A DNA stretch of 64,000 nt from Clostridiaceae bacterium (GCA_910575585.1 CAJTGF010000013.1:715-64714); one strand, 5' to 3'. Numbered from the stretch's first letter, positions 1 to 8,680 are shown. The notes: generated by a model not told the origin, from the sequence alone. Program-made: numbers and translations.

Positions 1-608
1 GTGCGCTCGTAAGCGGAGCCCATTTGTTCCGCGCGGGCTTGTTTGTAATCTATCTTTAGCAAGATAGTAGGTTCAATGTGAGGGCTTCGTTTGAAGCCTA
101 ATTCCTATCATCAACCGACTTATCCGAAAGGGAGACCCGACGGGGAGTATAGCATGTCGGCAACGGTGCTATTCAGCCAGCTATCGGGCTGTGAACGGGC
201 ATCAAGATGAAATGTCATGTATGAGGTTAAACAGCTACACTGCTTAAATGACAGCCAGAGGGGCTTTATCGTCAGCACTGACGGAAGATAGCTATTATAC
301 GTCAGGCAGTGCAGGGTGTACGCAGAGTTGTGCGAACTGCGTCTACACATCACATTCCGCACTGACCAGCCGCAATAAGCGGAAAACGGCGAACGTCATA
401 GCCGACAACATGACACGCTTGTACAGACAAGCCTAAACGAGGATAGCCTAAACAGGAACGCTTACCATTTTAAGCTATGGCATATAGTGCCTGAATATCC
501 TGCATGGCTACGGAGTCTCCATAGTAGTCCGAGGCGGTAATACCGTTCACATGGCGAAGGGAGACAGCTATACGACTGAAATAATTTAGGAAAGGTGTGT
601 GAGACACT

Positions 609-2420
609 ATGAGAAGTCCAAAGATTATTTTGGAGAATCTACAGAAACACTCGAAAGAGGAAAACTACAAGTACGAGAGACTGTACAGGAATCTGTATAA
701 TGAGGATTTTTACTTGCAGGCTCTCCAAAACATCTACGCCAATAAAGGTGCAATGACACCCGGCATAGATGGGCTGACACTCGACGGTTATGGTAAAGAA
801 AGAGTGGAGCGGATTATCCATACGGTGAAGAACCACGGTTATCAGCCGAACCCTGTCCGCAGACAGTATATCAAAAAGAAAAATGGGAAAATGAGACCGC
901 TTGGGATATCGTCATCAGACGACAAACTGGTGGAGGAAGTCATTAAGATGATTCTTGAAAGTATTTATGACCCGACATTCTCCAACTATTCCCACGGCTT
1001 CAGACCAGACAGGAGCTGCCATACGGCACTCTTACAGTTACAGCAGAACTTTACGGGTGTGAAATGGTTTGTGGAGGGAGATATAAAGTCGTACTTTGAT
1101 ACGATAGACCACCACAGCCTTATAAATATCCTGCGCAGGCGGATTAAAGATGAAGCCTTTATTGAGCTGATTTGGAAATTCCTCAATGCAGGGTATATGG
1201 AGAACTGGGAGTACAATGCCACTTTCAGCGGCATAGCCCAAGGCTCCGGCATCAGCCCAATCCTTGCTAACATCTACCTGAACGAGTTCGACCGATTCAT
1301 GGAGGACTACAAAAAGGAGTTTGACAAAGGGGCGGGCAGAAAGAGAAACAATGAATACACCAGGAAGCAGTCGCACCGTCAAAGGTGCAAAGCAAAAATC
1401 CGAAAGGAATGGGACAGCTACTCTGATATTGAAAAACAGCAGGCAGTACACCGCCTGTCTGAATTAAAGAGGGAGTTCCAGAAAATCCCTATGGGAGACC
1501 CAATGGACACAAGCTATAAGCGGATACAGTACGTGCGCTACGCCGACGATTTTCTTATCGGAGTAATCGGAAGTAAAGAGGACGCTGAAAAGATAAAGTC
1601 AGATATTGGGAGATTCTTTGAGGAAACGCTGAAACTGGAATTATCTGCGGAAAAGACACTCATCACGAACAGTGATGACAAAGCGAGGTTTCTTGGCTAT
1701 GACGTTACGGTATGCAACGACAGTGCGCTGAAAAAAGCCAAAGGAAAAGGGACAGTTAAAGCCTACACCGGCAAAATCAAGCTGTACCTGCCTAAAGAGA
1801 AATGGGTAGGAAAGCTGTTAAATTACGGTGTGCTGAAAATCGTGTCAAGGGCAGGGGAAAAAGAAGTCTGGAAGCCGTTACAGCGGAACGATTATATTTT
1901 CCTGCCAGTGCATGAAATGGTACGGAAATATAATGCACAGATTCGGGGGATATACAATTACTACCGTCTTGCAAGCAATGTCTCCGTATTAAATAAGTTC
2001 CACTATGTCATGGAGTACAGCCTGTACAAAACCGTTGCGGCAAAATACCGTATCACAATGACAAAAGCAAAGCTCAAATATACCAAAAACAAAGAGTTTA
2101 AAGTGCCGTACAAAACACAGAAGGGTACAAAATATGCAGTCCTCTACAACGAGGGATTCCGCAGGGTGAAGTATGCCCTTGGGAGTTATGCAGACATCAT
2201 ACCCGAATATGAGCAGATGAACAAGCCGAAAGAACTGTTTTTCAGGTATAAGGCGAATGTCTGCGAAATGTGCGGCGCATATGTGCCAGCGGTTAAAGTG
2301 TATCAAGTAAAGAGTATGAGCGACCTTGATGTTAATACGGAATGGGGAGCGATTATGAACAAGAAGAAAAGAAAAACGCTTGTAGTGTGTGGAGACTGCT
2401 ATGACAGAATCCATAAATAA
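609..2420 (+). CDS. ltrA: Group II intron reverse transcriptase/maturase (LtrA-like)
   Basis: A 603-residue intron-encoded protein that would help the intron fold, splice and reverse-transcribe itself into new DNA sites. The reverse-transcriptase fold fills the first two thirds, with RPLGISS near residue 96, the fingers/palm motif QGSGISPILANIYL, and the active-site YADD at residues 311-314. A maturase (X) region follows. The C-terminal end keeps the zinc cysteines of the HNH endonuclease (CEMCG and CGDC), but the paired histidines usual in that domain are replaced (VYQV in place of a VHH-like motif) and the terminal CH becomes CY. RT and maturase therefore look intact, while second-strand cleavage is doubtful. 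The start is the ATG at 609, inside domain IV. Confidence 0.93.
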   Translation: MRSPKIILENLQKHSKEENYKYERLYRNLYNEDFYLQALQNIYANKGAMTPGIDGLTLDGYGKERVERIIHTVKNHGYQPNPVRRQYIKKKNGKMRPLGISSSDDKLVEEVIKMILESIYDPTFSNYSHGFRPDRSCHTALLQLQQNFTGVKWFVEGDIKSYFDTIDHHSLINILRRRIKDEAFIELIWKFLNAGYMENWEYNATFSGIAQGSGISPILANIYLNEFDRFMEDYKKEFDKGAGRKRNNEYTRKQSHRQRCKAKIRKEWDSYSDIEKQQAVHRLSELKREFQKIPMGDPMDTSYKRIQYVRYADDFLIGVIGSKEDAEKIKSDIGRFFEETLKLELSAEKTLITNSDDKARFLGYDVTVCNDSALKKAKGKGTVKAYTGKIKLYLPKEKWVGKLLNYGVLKIVSRAGEKEVWKPLQRNDYIFLPVHEMVRKYNAQIRGIYNYYRLASNVSVLNKFHYVMEYSLYKTVAAKYRITMTKAKLKYTKNKEFKVPYKTQKGTKYAVLYNEGFRRVKYALGSYADIIPEYEQMNKPKELFFRYKANVCEMCGAYVPAVKVYQVKSMSDLDVNTEWGAIMNKKKRKTLVVCGDCYDRIHK

Positions 2421-2441
2421 TTGTAGAGGATGTATAGTGGG

Positions 2442-2475
2442 GAGCCGTATACATCGAGAGGTGTACGTGCGGTTC
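2442..2475 (+). ncRNA. Group II intron domain V catalytic hairpin
   Basis: A 34-nt element starting GAGCCGTAT and ending ACGTGCGGTTC, with a GAGA-type loop. This is the textbook size and sequence of group II domain V. It lies 21 bases after the maturase stop codon. The hairpins at 2476-2536 would be domain VI and the 3' splice site. Confidence 0.9.
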
Positions 2476-2536
2476 CGGGGCGAGGGTTCGGAAACCTGCT
2501 GTCGTGAGACAGTAAGGCGCCGGATTCTTAGCCTAC

Positions 2537-3106
2537 AATATCGGACAGATACCACAGTTTGAGAAGCTGATTGCTACAATTCGTAGCCGTGAAATATCAG
2601 CTTCTATTATTTTGCAGTCAAAGTCCCAGCTAAAGGCAATTTACAAGGACAACGCTGACACGATTGAAGGGAATTGCGACACCACCCTGTTCCTCGGAGG
2701 AAAGGAAAAGACCACGCTCAAAGAGCTGGCAGAAGTTTTAGGGAAGGAAACGATAGACCTTTATAACACCTCGGACACACGGGGTACGTCACAGTCCTAC
2801 GGGATTAATTACCAAAAGACCGGAAAGGAGCTTATGTCGCAGGACGAGATTGCGGTCATGGACGGCGGGAAATGTATCATGCAGCTTAGAGGTGTCAGAC
2901 CATTCTTCTCGGATAAATTCGATATAACGAAGCATGACAGATACAGGGAGCTGTTCGATTATGACCAGAAAAACACCTTTGACATTGAGGACTATGTAAA
3001 GCATTTGCAGCACATGAAAGTTACTCCAAATACAGAGGTGGATGAAGCGTTTGACTGCGGGGAAGTCAGCGGGCAGGAAGATCATTCCCCAAATACAACT
3101 GAATAG
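2537..3106 (+). CDS. virD4: VirD4/TraG type IV coupling protein, 3' exon (partial)
   Basis: The C-terminal 189 residues of the conjugative coupling ATPase, which brings the relaxase-DNA complex to the type IV secretion channel at the membrane. The conserved stretches NIGQIPQFEKL, SIILQSKSQLKAIY and the later MQLRGVRPFFSDKFD are typical of the ICE TraG/VirD4 family. The N-terminal half, with membrane anchor and Walker A, lies to the left of the window. The frame is open directly from the proposed intron 3' end, so this is an exon and not an independent gene; the internal TTG at 2612 has no good ribosome-binding site. The gene ends at TAG 3104-3106. Confidence 0.88.
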   Translation, partial: NIGQIPQFEKLIATIRSREISASIILQSKSQLKAIYKDNADTIEGNCDTTLFLGGKEKTTLKELAEVLGKETIDLYNTSDTRGTSQSYGINYQKTGKELMSQDEIAVMDGGKCIMQLRGVRPFFSDKFDITKHDRYRELFDYDQKNTFDIEDYVKHLQHMKVTPNTEVDEAFDCGEVSGQEDHSPNTTE

Positions 3107-3415
3107 CGGCTTCTGGACACAATGTCAATCTTTCTGCAATACAGAAGGATTTGAAGTGCAAAACAACAACTGAATATGGAGCTTGTAAACTTTTGGCATA
3201 AAGCCAGAAAACAGGAGTTTTGTATGTACTTTGGAACGGACAGAAACAGGACAGCCGGCACAGCCTATCGCCAAACAGAATGTACCGGATGCCCGCACAG
3301 GGTTCTCCCAAAGGATTTCCCTGCCCTTATTTTACCACAAAGGGTGGGGAATTTACATATCAAAGCTCTTTCTTTATCAAAAAATCAAATTTTAAGAAAG
3401 AAAGAGGTAATCAAA
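3107..3415. other. Gap between virD4 and maff2 with a degenerate palindromic repeat
   Basis: No convincing gene is present. The segment 3109-3157 is a non-coding copy of the dispersed long palindromic repeat of this ICE: the same ordered blocks occur at 43733-43781, including a TTTCTG...CAGAA hairpin. The rest is a spacer leading to the maff2 ribosome-binding site. Confidence 0.6.
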
Positions 3416-3556
3416 ATGACATTTTTTACAACAGCAGTAACAGGATTAAAGACAGTAGTGACAGCAATCGGCGCAGGCGTGGCAGTATGGGGCGTCATCA
3501 ACCTGCTGGAAGGTTACGGCAATGATAACCCTGGCGCAAATGCTCATGTACGGTAA
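3416..3556 (+). pseudogene. Maff2 small membrane protein, 5' fragment (split by insertion)
   Basis: The first 41-42 codons encode a small hydrophobic protein containing VVTAIGAGVAVWGVINLLEG and then YGNDNPGA, characteristic of the Maff2 family found in type IV secretion regions of Clostridiales ICEs. The frame then runs into foreign sequence (NAHVR) and stops at 3556. The missing C-terminal part is found 9.9 kb away at 13430-13520. Joining the two at the shared GCAAA gives PGAKSQGIKQLMAGGG in frame and a 71-residue protein. The gene is therefore interrupted by the mobilizable element, and reversible if that element excises. Confidence 0.9.
3536..3540. other. Left attachment site (attL) of the nested element, core GCAAA
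   Basis: GCAAA is shared by both junctions (3536-3540 and 13425-13429) and occurs once in the reconstructed maff2. Directly inside lies TGCTCATGT (3541-3549), the inverted copy of ACATGAGCA at the other end. A short direct repeat of this kind is expected for large serine recombinase insertion. Confidence 0.75.
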
Positions 3557-3881
3557 AGAAGCAAGCAACCGAAAACAAGAAATAGACCGCCAGCACCACA
3601 CTATTCCGAACCAACGAAGCTAAAGACTAAAAGACAAAGCATTATGGAAATGTGCATAACAGGCTATGGAATCATGGATAACTCTATTCACAGCACATGG
3701 AAAAGCGAAAGAGCCGCTTTCCCACGTCCTGCAAACAGAATTACCCACAATTCCAAAAGACAGCCAGTTATACACATTCCCACAATGCCGACTACGGCGA
3801 ACCCCCCTCTCACTTTATCATATAAAATCTTAAAAACATTATTTTGTATTTCTTTTTCCGCTTTTGAAATATTTATATAAC
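3557..3881. other. Non-coding left arm of the mobilizable element
   Basis: About 325 bases with no supported gene. A 78-codon open frame at 3644-3880 has no ribosome-binding site and no recognizable family. Base composition falls toward AT near 3800, where the PadR/HXXEE cargo begins. Confidence 0.5.
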
Positions 3882-3915
3882 TTGACAAATGCCAAAAGTA
3901 CTGTATAATACAGTA
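3882..3915 (+). promoter_or_regulatory. padR promoter with overlapping palindromic operator
   Basis: The -35 box TTGACA (3882-3887) and -10 box TATAAT (3904-3909) are separated by 16 bp. The -10 box lies inside the 17-bp palindrome TACTGTATAATACAGTA (3899-3915). PadR-family repressors typically bind such dyads over their own promoter, so autorepression of the downstream pair is the likely role. Confidence 0.75.
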
Positions 3916-3943
3916 TTGGATAATACAACTATGGAGGTGAATT

Positions 3944-4480
3944 ATGTCTACGATTGATTTAATCATTTTAGGCTCATTGTGCCAAAGTCCTAAAAGTGCG
4001 TATGATTTACAAAAACAGATTGAATCCCGAAACTTGTCAAGGTGGATAAAAATTGGTTCGTTTACTGTTTACAAAAAAGTGGTTCAATACGAAAGCAAAG
4101 GATATGTTGTTAGTGAAACTGTTAAGAATGGCAATATGCCCGAAAAAACAATGTATACAATAACGCCAAAGGGAAAAGAAATTTTTAAAGAATTGATGAT
4201 TAAATTTTCTTTGGCAGAAACAAGAGTCTTTTTAGATTTTAATGCAGTTATTGTGAATATGGCTTTGCTTGACGAAAATTCCGCAAATGAGTGTATTGTA
4301 AATATTAAAAACAGTATTCAAAACACTAAAATGCAGATTGCGGAACAATTACCCACACATAAGGACATTCCATTATTTGGGCTGACTATTCTGGAACAAC
4401 AATTTTTGCTTTTAGAAACATTGGAAAAATGGGAAGAAAATTTTGAAAAAGCGTTAGCAAAAGAAAGGGAAGAAAAATGA
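3944..4480 (+). CDS. PadR-family transcriptional regulator
   Basis: A 178-residue cytoplasmic DNA-binding protein with an N-terminal winged helix (residues ~1-85, with the wing segment MYTITPKGKEIFKEL) and a C-terminal helical dimerization part. It starts at the ATG after GGAGGT and is translationally linked to the next gene by an ATGA overlap. The perfect dyad over the promoter suggests it represses itself and the HXXEE membrane protein, probably responding to a small molecule or membrane stress. The pair is more AT-rich than the rest of the element, consistent with cargo picked up separately. Confidence 0.85.
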   Translation: MSTIDLIILGSLCQSPKSAYDLQKQIESRNLSRWIKIGSFTVYKKVVQYESKGYVVSETVKNGNMPEKTMYTITPKGKEIFKELMIKFSLAETRVFLDFNAVIVNMALLDENSANECIVNIKNSIQNTKMQIAEQLPTHKDIPLFGLTILEQQFLLLETLEKWEENFEKALAKEREEK

Positions 4481-4962
4481 ATTTGATGTATTTTATATTT
4501 TTTAATTTGGTGATTTATTTACCATTTCACTTGTTTGAGGAAGCTATTGGCGATTTCCCTAAGTGGATGTATGAGCATAAATGGTTGCCTTATCATATGA
4601 CGCATGGACACTGGATGGCGAACAATTTGTTTATTTACTATCCAATGCTTCTTGTATCAGTTTTTTTATTTGTGTTTATCAATCAGTTTGTCTGTTTCGG
4701 AGTGGCAATTCTTATATGGGGAATCATAAATTTTGGCGACCATTTTTTTTATACAATCAAAGATAGAAAAATCTCTCCGGGGTTAATAACTGGAACACTT
4801 TTTCTTGTCAATTCAATTTTCGGATTAAGAAATTATTATTTTTCAGATTTCTTTTCTGTATATCAGTTAATCATAGGAATTTTGATTGGTGGTGTGTTAT
4901 TTGGTTTGCCTATGGCATTATGTGTTGTTTTATATAAGTTTTTTGATAAGTATTTCAAATAA
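4477..4962 (+). CDS. HXXEE-domain integral membrane protein
   Basis: A 161-residue protein with about five hydrophobic segments and the signature HLFEE near residue 18, followed by the conserved histidine-rich stretch HMTHGHWMANN, as in the HXXEE domain family. The biochemical role of this family is not established. It overlaps padR by four bases, so the two form a regulator/membrane-protein pair, an arrangement common for stress- or drug-responsive cargo. I cannot name a substrate. Confidence 0.75.
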   Translation: MNLMYFIFFNLVIYLPFHLFEEAIGDFPKWMYEHKWLPYHMTHGHWMANNLFIYYPMLLVSVFLFVFINQFVCFGVAILIWGIINFGDHFFYTIKDRKISPGLITGTLFLVNSIFGLRNYYFSDFFSVYQLIIGILIGGVLFGLPMALCVVLYKFFDKYFK

Positions 4963-5021
4963 ATGCTTAAAATGTACCCGTAAACCATGCACCACCCCCT
5001 GTGGGAGAAAGGGGAGCTTCC

Positions 5022-5465
5022 ATGACTTGCACAGAAGCATACAAGGAGCATATCGAATATACATTTAATGCCTTTTGCAGAGTAGTCATACATTATGCTG
5101 CTATCAACGCATGGCGTGACAGAGATAAGCGGCGGCAAAGGGAAATATCCTTTGAATACCTTACCGAAGAGAAGTTTTACCCATTCAGTACAACAGATAA
5201 ATATTTTATAGACCCCTACAAGCAATACCCGGTTACGATATGCGGTCAGAGGGTTATCCTTACGAACGGGGAGCTTGCCGAAGCCCTGTCCTCTCTGCCG
5301 GAGAAAAAAAGAGAAATCATTTACCTTTACTTTTTCGGGCGTTACACACAGCAGGAAATCGGGGAACTATACGGACGCTGCCGGAGTACGGCATGGCATC
5401 ACATACACAGTGCCTTGCAAATGCTGCATGAAGAAATGGAGGTGCTTTTCCATGAGGAATCCTAA
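5022..5465 (+). CDS. Sigma-70-like regulatory protein
   Basis: A 147-residue protein whose C-terminal half resembles sigma region 4 (LPEKKREIIYLYFFGRYTQQEIGELYGRCRSTAWHHIHSA). This is the helix-turn-helix that contacts -35 DNA. Small sigma-like factors of this kind are common in Tn916- and Tn4451-like elements and probably act in control of transfer genes. The start is the ATG at 5022 after GAAAGGGGAG; upstream in-frame codons lack a site. It overlaps the next gene by 14 bases. Confidence 0.8.
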   Translation: MTCTEAYKEHIEYTFNAFCRVVIHYAAINAWRDRDKRRQREISFEYLTEEKFYPFSTTDKYFIDPYKQYPVTICGQRVILTNGELAEALSSLPEKKREIIYLYFFGRYTQQEIGELYGRCRSTAWHHIHSALQMLHEEMEVLFHEES

Positions 5466-5664
5466 ATTTGTACCGTATGAAACGATTGTCAGAGCAACCA
5501 GCGGAGAGCCGGAAGCCATTGACGAGGTTTTACGGCATTATGGCAAAAGAATCCGGCTTGCTTCCCTTGAAAACGGACAGGTCAACAAGGACACCGAGGA
5601 CAATATCAAACAACGACTTATCGCTGCCCTGTTCCAGTTCCGCTTTGACGGACAGCCTACCTAA
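5452..5664 (+). CDS. Small helix-turn-helix protein (conjugative-transposon type)
   Basis: A 70-residue protein beginning MRNPKFVPYETIVRATSGEPEAIDEVL and containing a single predicted HTH. It resembles the short HTH proteins that follow a sigma-like gene in many Firmicutes ICEs and mobilizable elements. Translation probably couples to the upstream gene through the overlap; GGAGGT lies just ahead of the ATG. Its likely role is regulatory, with no target known. Confidence 0.75.
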   Translation: MRNPKFVPYETIVRATSGEPEAIDEVLRHYGKRIRLASLENGQVNKDTEDNIKQRLIAALFQFRFDGQPT

Positions 5665-5694
5665 CAGGAGGTGAGATTTGTCGCAAAAATAGTC

Positions 5695-6099
5695 ATGCTT
5701 ATATTTAACGACACAGAAGAAAAAGCGGTTGAGAAAGCCATAGCCGCCCTTGCGGATATGATACCGCTGGAAGCCATGCAGCCACCCCACTCCCCGGCAC
5801 TTACTTTTCCGGGATTGGAAATCAGACCGCACCAACGCCGGGTACTGAAAGACGGGGCAGACATTCCTCTCACACGTTTAGAGTACGGCGCACTCTGCTA
5901 CCTTGCCGCCAGTCCGGGGAGGGTATTCACAAAGGCGCAAATCTTTGAAGCCGTGTGGAGCATGGAAAGTGAAAGCTGCCAGTCAAACGTGGCGAATGTG
6001 ATATGCAATCTACGGAAAAAGATAGAGCCGGACAGCGGCAAGCCCACTTACATAAAGACCGTTTTAGGCGTGGGCTACAAGTTTGCTTCTGGGGAATGA
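5695..6099 (+). CDS. Winged-helix DNA-binding protein without receiver domain
   Basis: About 135 residues ending in an OmpR/PhoB-type winged helix (LEYGALCYLAASPGRVFTK, then NVICNLRKKIEP and TVLGVGYKF) but with no phosphoacceptor domain. The start is uncertain. The good site AGGAGG (5666-5671) points to TTG at 5678, but that frame stops after four codons. One extra A in the A-run at 5684-5688 would join it to the frame used here, so a one-base deletion or sequencing error at the 5' end is possible. Otherwise translation starts at ATG 5695, distant from the site. It is followed by a terminator. Confidence 0.6.
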   Translation: MLIFNDTEEKAVEKAIAALADMIPLEAMQPPHSPALTFPGLEIRPHQRRVLKDGADIPLTRLEYGALCYLAASPGRVFTKAQIFEAVWSMESESCQSNVANVICNLRKKIEPDSGKPTYIKTVLGVGYKFASGE

Positions 6100-6136
6100 T
6101 AACAGAATAACCGCCGCCCATCAGCGGCAGCCAAAG

Positions 6137-6169
6137 ACAGGAAATCAAGAAAAGGTTTCCTGTTTTTTT
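6137..6169 (+). terminator. Rho-independent terminator after the regulatory genes
   Basis: ACAGGAAA (6137-6144) pairs with TTTCCTGT (6156-6163) and is followed by a run of T. It separates the regulatory genes from the mobilization region. Confidence 0.85.
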
Positions 6170-6681
6170 GCGCCAAAAACCAAGCCGGATTTTGCGCCGC
6201 AATAAAATAATTCAAAAACTTTCGGAAAACATTGCCAAAATTTCTTTTTTTCCCGTAGTAGGTAGTATGGGGAAAAATAATTGCCGGAAAGTTTGGCATT
6301 TTTTGAAACCGTCCGTATATCACTTCAAAACGGAGCTGATTTTTCCGTTTTTGTCAAATGCTGTTGTGAAAACACGAAAAGAAATTCCGGGGAACTTTGC
6401 CAGATTTTCCTTGCCGTGCGTAGTAAGTAATAGAGTGAGAAATACCGCCGCATAGTTGGCAGAGTCCACGCCGAACAAGCCGGGGGTATCAGCAAAAGCC
6501 CACACAGAGGAAACCGCCACTTTCTTAGAGCAAGATTCTACCACAGTACCAAATTTCGCTAATCGCTCATTTTGTCCTATGGGAATCTTGTTGGGGTTGC
6601 CACCCCAAGCCCGCCTTTTGGCGGCTTACGCCGCTTATGATTACCGCCGCTTTTGCGGCAAGTGAAAGGAGGTTCACAGCC
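6170..6681. other. Non-coding region before mobC with candidate oriT hairpins
   Basis: About 510 bases without a supported gene. Immediately upstream of mobC lies a 7-bp inverted repeat TTGGGGT/ACCCCAA with a 4-base loop (6591-6608). Two more small hairpins follow (CGCC-TTTT-GGCG and CCGC-TTTT-GCGG). Stem-loops next to mobC and the relaxase gene are where oriT is usually located, so this is the best candidate for the nick region. No nick site can be assigned by reading alone. Confidence 0.5.
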
Positions 6682-7077
6682 ATGAAAAGATACAACACAC
6701 CCCACCGCCACCGGGTAATCAAAACCCGCTTGACCGAGGAAGAATATGCAGAGTTTTCCGAGCGTGTCACCCTCTGCAAAATGAGCCAAGCCGAGTTTAT
6801 CCGGCAAGCCCTAACCAAGTCAAGCATACGCCCGGTCATTACCGTTTCCCCGGTCAATGATGAACTGCTTTCTGCTGTTGGGAAACTCACAGCCGAATAT
6901 GGAAAGATAGGCGGCAATCTCAACCAGATTGCCCGCTGTCTGAACGAGTACGGCGCACCTTATAACGCCCTCTCCCAAGAGATACGAGCCGCCACAGCGG
7001 AGCTTGCCGCCTTGAAGTTTGAAGTCTTGCAGAAAGTAGGTGAAGCCGTTGGCAACATTCAAACATATCAGCTCTAA
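6682..7077 (+). CDS. mobC: MobC-like relaxosome accessory protein
   Basis: A 131-residue protein with an N-terminal ribbon-helix-helix-like segment (RVIKTRLTEEEYAEFSERV) and the MobC signature GKIGGNLNQIARCLNEYG. MobC proteins bind at oriT and help the relaxase open the strand. The start is the ATG at 6682, six bases after AAAGGAGG. It overlaps the relaxase gene by 38 bases, so the two are co-translated. Confidence 0.88.
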   Translation: MKRYNTPHRHRVIKTRLTEEEYAEFSERVTLCKMSQAEFIRQALTKSSIRPVITVSPVNDELLSAVGKLTAEYGKIGGNLNQIARCLNEYGAPYNALSQEIRAATAELAALKFEVLQKVGEAVGNIQTYQL

Positions 7078-8680
7078 AAATGCCGATTATGGGGCGGCTG
7101 AACAGTACCTAACCTTTGAGCATGACGAGTTTACCATGAAGCCCACACTGGATAAAAACGGGCAGATAGTTCCGAGGACAGGCTATCTCATTTCCTCTCT
7201 GAATTGCGGTGAGGAAGATTTTGCAATCGCCTGTATGCGTTCCAATCTGAAATACGGCAAGAACCAAAAGCGGGAGGACGTAAAGAGCCACCACTATATC
7301 ATCAGCTTTGACCCCCGTGACGCACCAGACAACGGCTTGACAGTAGACCGGGCGCAACAGTTAGGCGAGCAGTTCTGTAAAGAGCATTTCCCCGGACACC
7401 AAGCCCTTGTCTGTACCCACCCGGACGGGCATAACCACAGCGGAAATATTCATGTGCATATCGTAATCAATTCTTTGCGGATTGCGGAAGTGCCATTGCT
7501 GCCGTACATGGAAAGACCAGCCGACACAAGGGAGGGCTGCAAGCACCGCTGTACGGACGCAGCTATGGAGTATTTCAAAGCGGAAGTCATGGAGATGTGC
7601 CACAGGGAAAACCTCTATCAGATTGACCTGCTGAACGGGAGCAAGAACCGCATTACCGAGCGTGAGTATTGGGCGAAGCGGAAAGGACAAGCCGCACTGG
7701 ATAAAGAGAACGCTTCCCTTGCCGCCACAGGAGAGCCGCCCAAACTTACGAAATTTGAAACGGACAAGGAGAAGTTACGGCGCACGATCCGCACCGCCCT
7801 GTCCTCTGCTGTTTCCTTTGAGGACTTTTCCGGGAAGCTGTTACAGCAAGGCGTGACCGTCAAGGAGAGCCGGGGGAGGTTATCGTATCTCACGCCGGAC
7901 AGGACAAAGCCAATCACCGCCCGGAAATTGGGTGATGATTTTGACCGTGCCGCCGTACTGGAAGCACTCACCCTAAACACGCAGAACGCCGCCAGAGCCG
8001 CCGAAACACCCGCACCCAAAGAGGAATACCCCCGCAGCATAAAAGACCGCTTACAGCGCAATAAAGCCGCTATAAATGCCCCGAAGAATGACGGAGTACA
8101 GCGCATGGTAGACATAGCCGCCAAGAGAGCCGAGGGCAAGGGGAAAGGCTACGAGAAGTGGGCGACTTTGCACAATCTGAAGCAAATGGCGGCGACCATG
8201 AGCGTATACGAGGAATCCGGCTTTTCTTCCCCGGAAGAACTGGAAGCCGCCCTTACCGCCGCCAGTGCGGGACTGAACAGCGTCCACGCCGAACTGAAAA
8301 CCGTGGAAAGCACTTTACGGGAGAAAAAAGACTTGCAGAAACAGCTATTAGCGTACATCAAGACCAAGCCAGCCCGTGACGGACTGCGGGCGCAGAAAAC
8401 GGAGAAAGCCCGGAGAGCCTACCGTGAGCAGCATGAAAGCGAGTTTATCATTTCTGAATCTGCCGCCCGGTATTTCAAGGCACAGGGAATCTCCAAGCTG
8501 CCAGCGTCCAAGACATTACAAGCGGAGATTGAGCAGCTTACACGGGAGAAGAACACGCTTTACAACGAGTACCGGGAGAAGCGGGAAAAAACAAAGGAAT
8601 TACAGACAATCAAGGGAAATATCGGGCAGATTTTGAGGGGCGCACCGAGCCAGCAGAAAAAGCATGAACAGGAGCGATAA
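7040..8680 (+). CDS. Relaxase (MobA/VirD2-like mobilization nuclease)
   Basis: A 546-residue relaxase that would nick one strand at the element's oriT and pilot it into the mating channel. The metal-binding histidine cluster HPDGHNHSGNIHVHIVIN lies at residues ~127-144, and the family segment ATFKHISSKNADYG is at the N-terminus. The C-terminal third is helical, charged and probably coiled-coil (EKKDLQKQLLAYIKTK, EQLTREKNTLYNEYREKRE). The start is GTG 7040, inside mobC. The element has no secretion genes of its own, so this relaxase must use a helper conjugation machine. Confidence 0.92.
   Translation: MKPLATFKHISSKNADYGAAEQYLTFEHDEFTMKPTLDKNGQIVPRTGYLISSLNCGEEDFAIACMRSNLKYGKNQKREDVKSHHYIISFDPRDAPDNGLTVDRAQQLGEQFCKEHFPGHQALVCTHPDGHNHSGNIHVHIVINSLRIAEVPLLPYMERPADTREGCKHRCTDAAMEYFKAEVMEMCHRENLYQIDLLNGSKNRITEREYWAKRKGQAALDKENASLAATGEPPKLTKFETDKEKLRRTIRTALSSAVSFEDFSGKLLQQGVTVKESRGRLSYLTPDRTKPITARKLGDDFDRAAVLEALTLNTQNAARAAETPAPKEEYPRSIKDRLQRNKAAINAPKNDGVQRMVDIAAKRAEGKGKGYEKWATLHNLKQMAATMSVYEESGFSSPEELEAALTAASAGLNSVHAELKTVESTLREKKDLQKQLLAYIKTKPARDGLRAQKTEKARRAYREQHESEFIISESAARYFKAQGISKLPASKTLQAEIEQLTREKNTLYNEYREKREKTKELQTIKGNIGQILRGAPSQQKKHEQER

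Larger units (their letters stand above)
1..2536 (+). mobile_element. Group II intron interrupting virD4/traG
   Basis: The window opens with GTGCG, the consensus 5' end of group II introns. It is followed by ~600 bases of structured non-coding RNA (domains I-III), an intron-encoded protein in the domain IV position, and a canonical domain V at 2442-2475. Downstream, the reading frame resumes as NIGQIPQFEKLIATIRSRE, the segment that follows DEFA in VirD4/TraG proteins, so the intron sits in the Walker B region. Placing the 3' end after CTAC (2536) leaves an in-frame exon. The 5' exon is outside the window, so the exact 5' junction is inferred. Splicing in the sense orientation would restore the coupling protein. 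Confidence 0.88.

Noticed and set aside
248-436. Short open frames in the first 600 bases
   Set aside because: They lie in the structured 5' part of the group II intron, have no ribosome-binding sites and match no family.
3644-3880. 78-codon open frame in the left arm of the mobilizable element
   Set aside because: It has no initiation site and no recognizable domain, and it spans a change in base composition.
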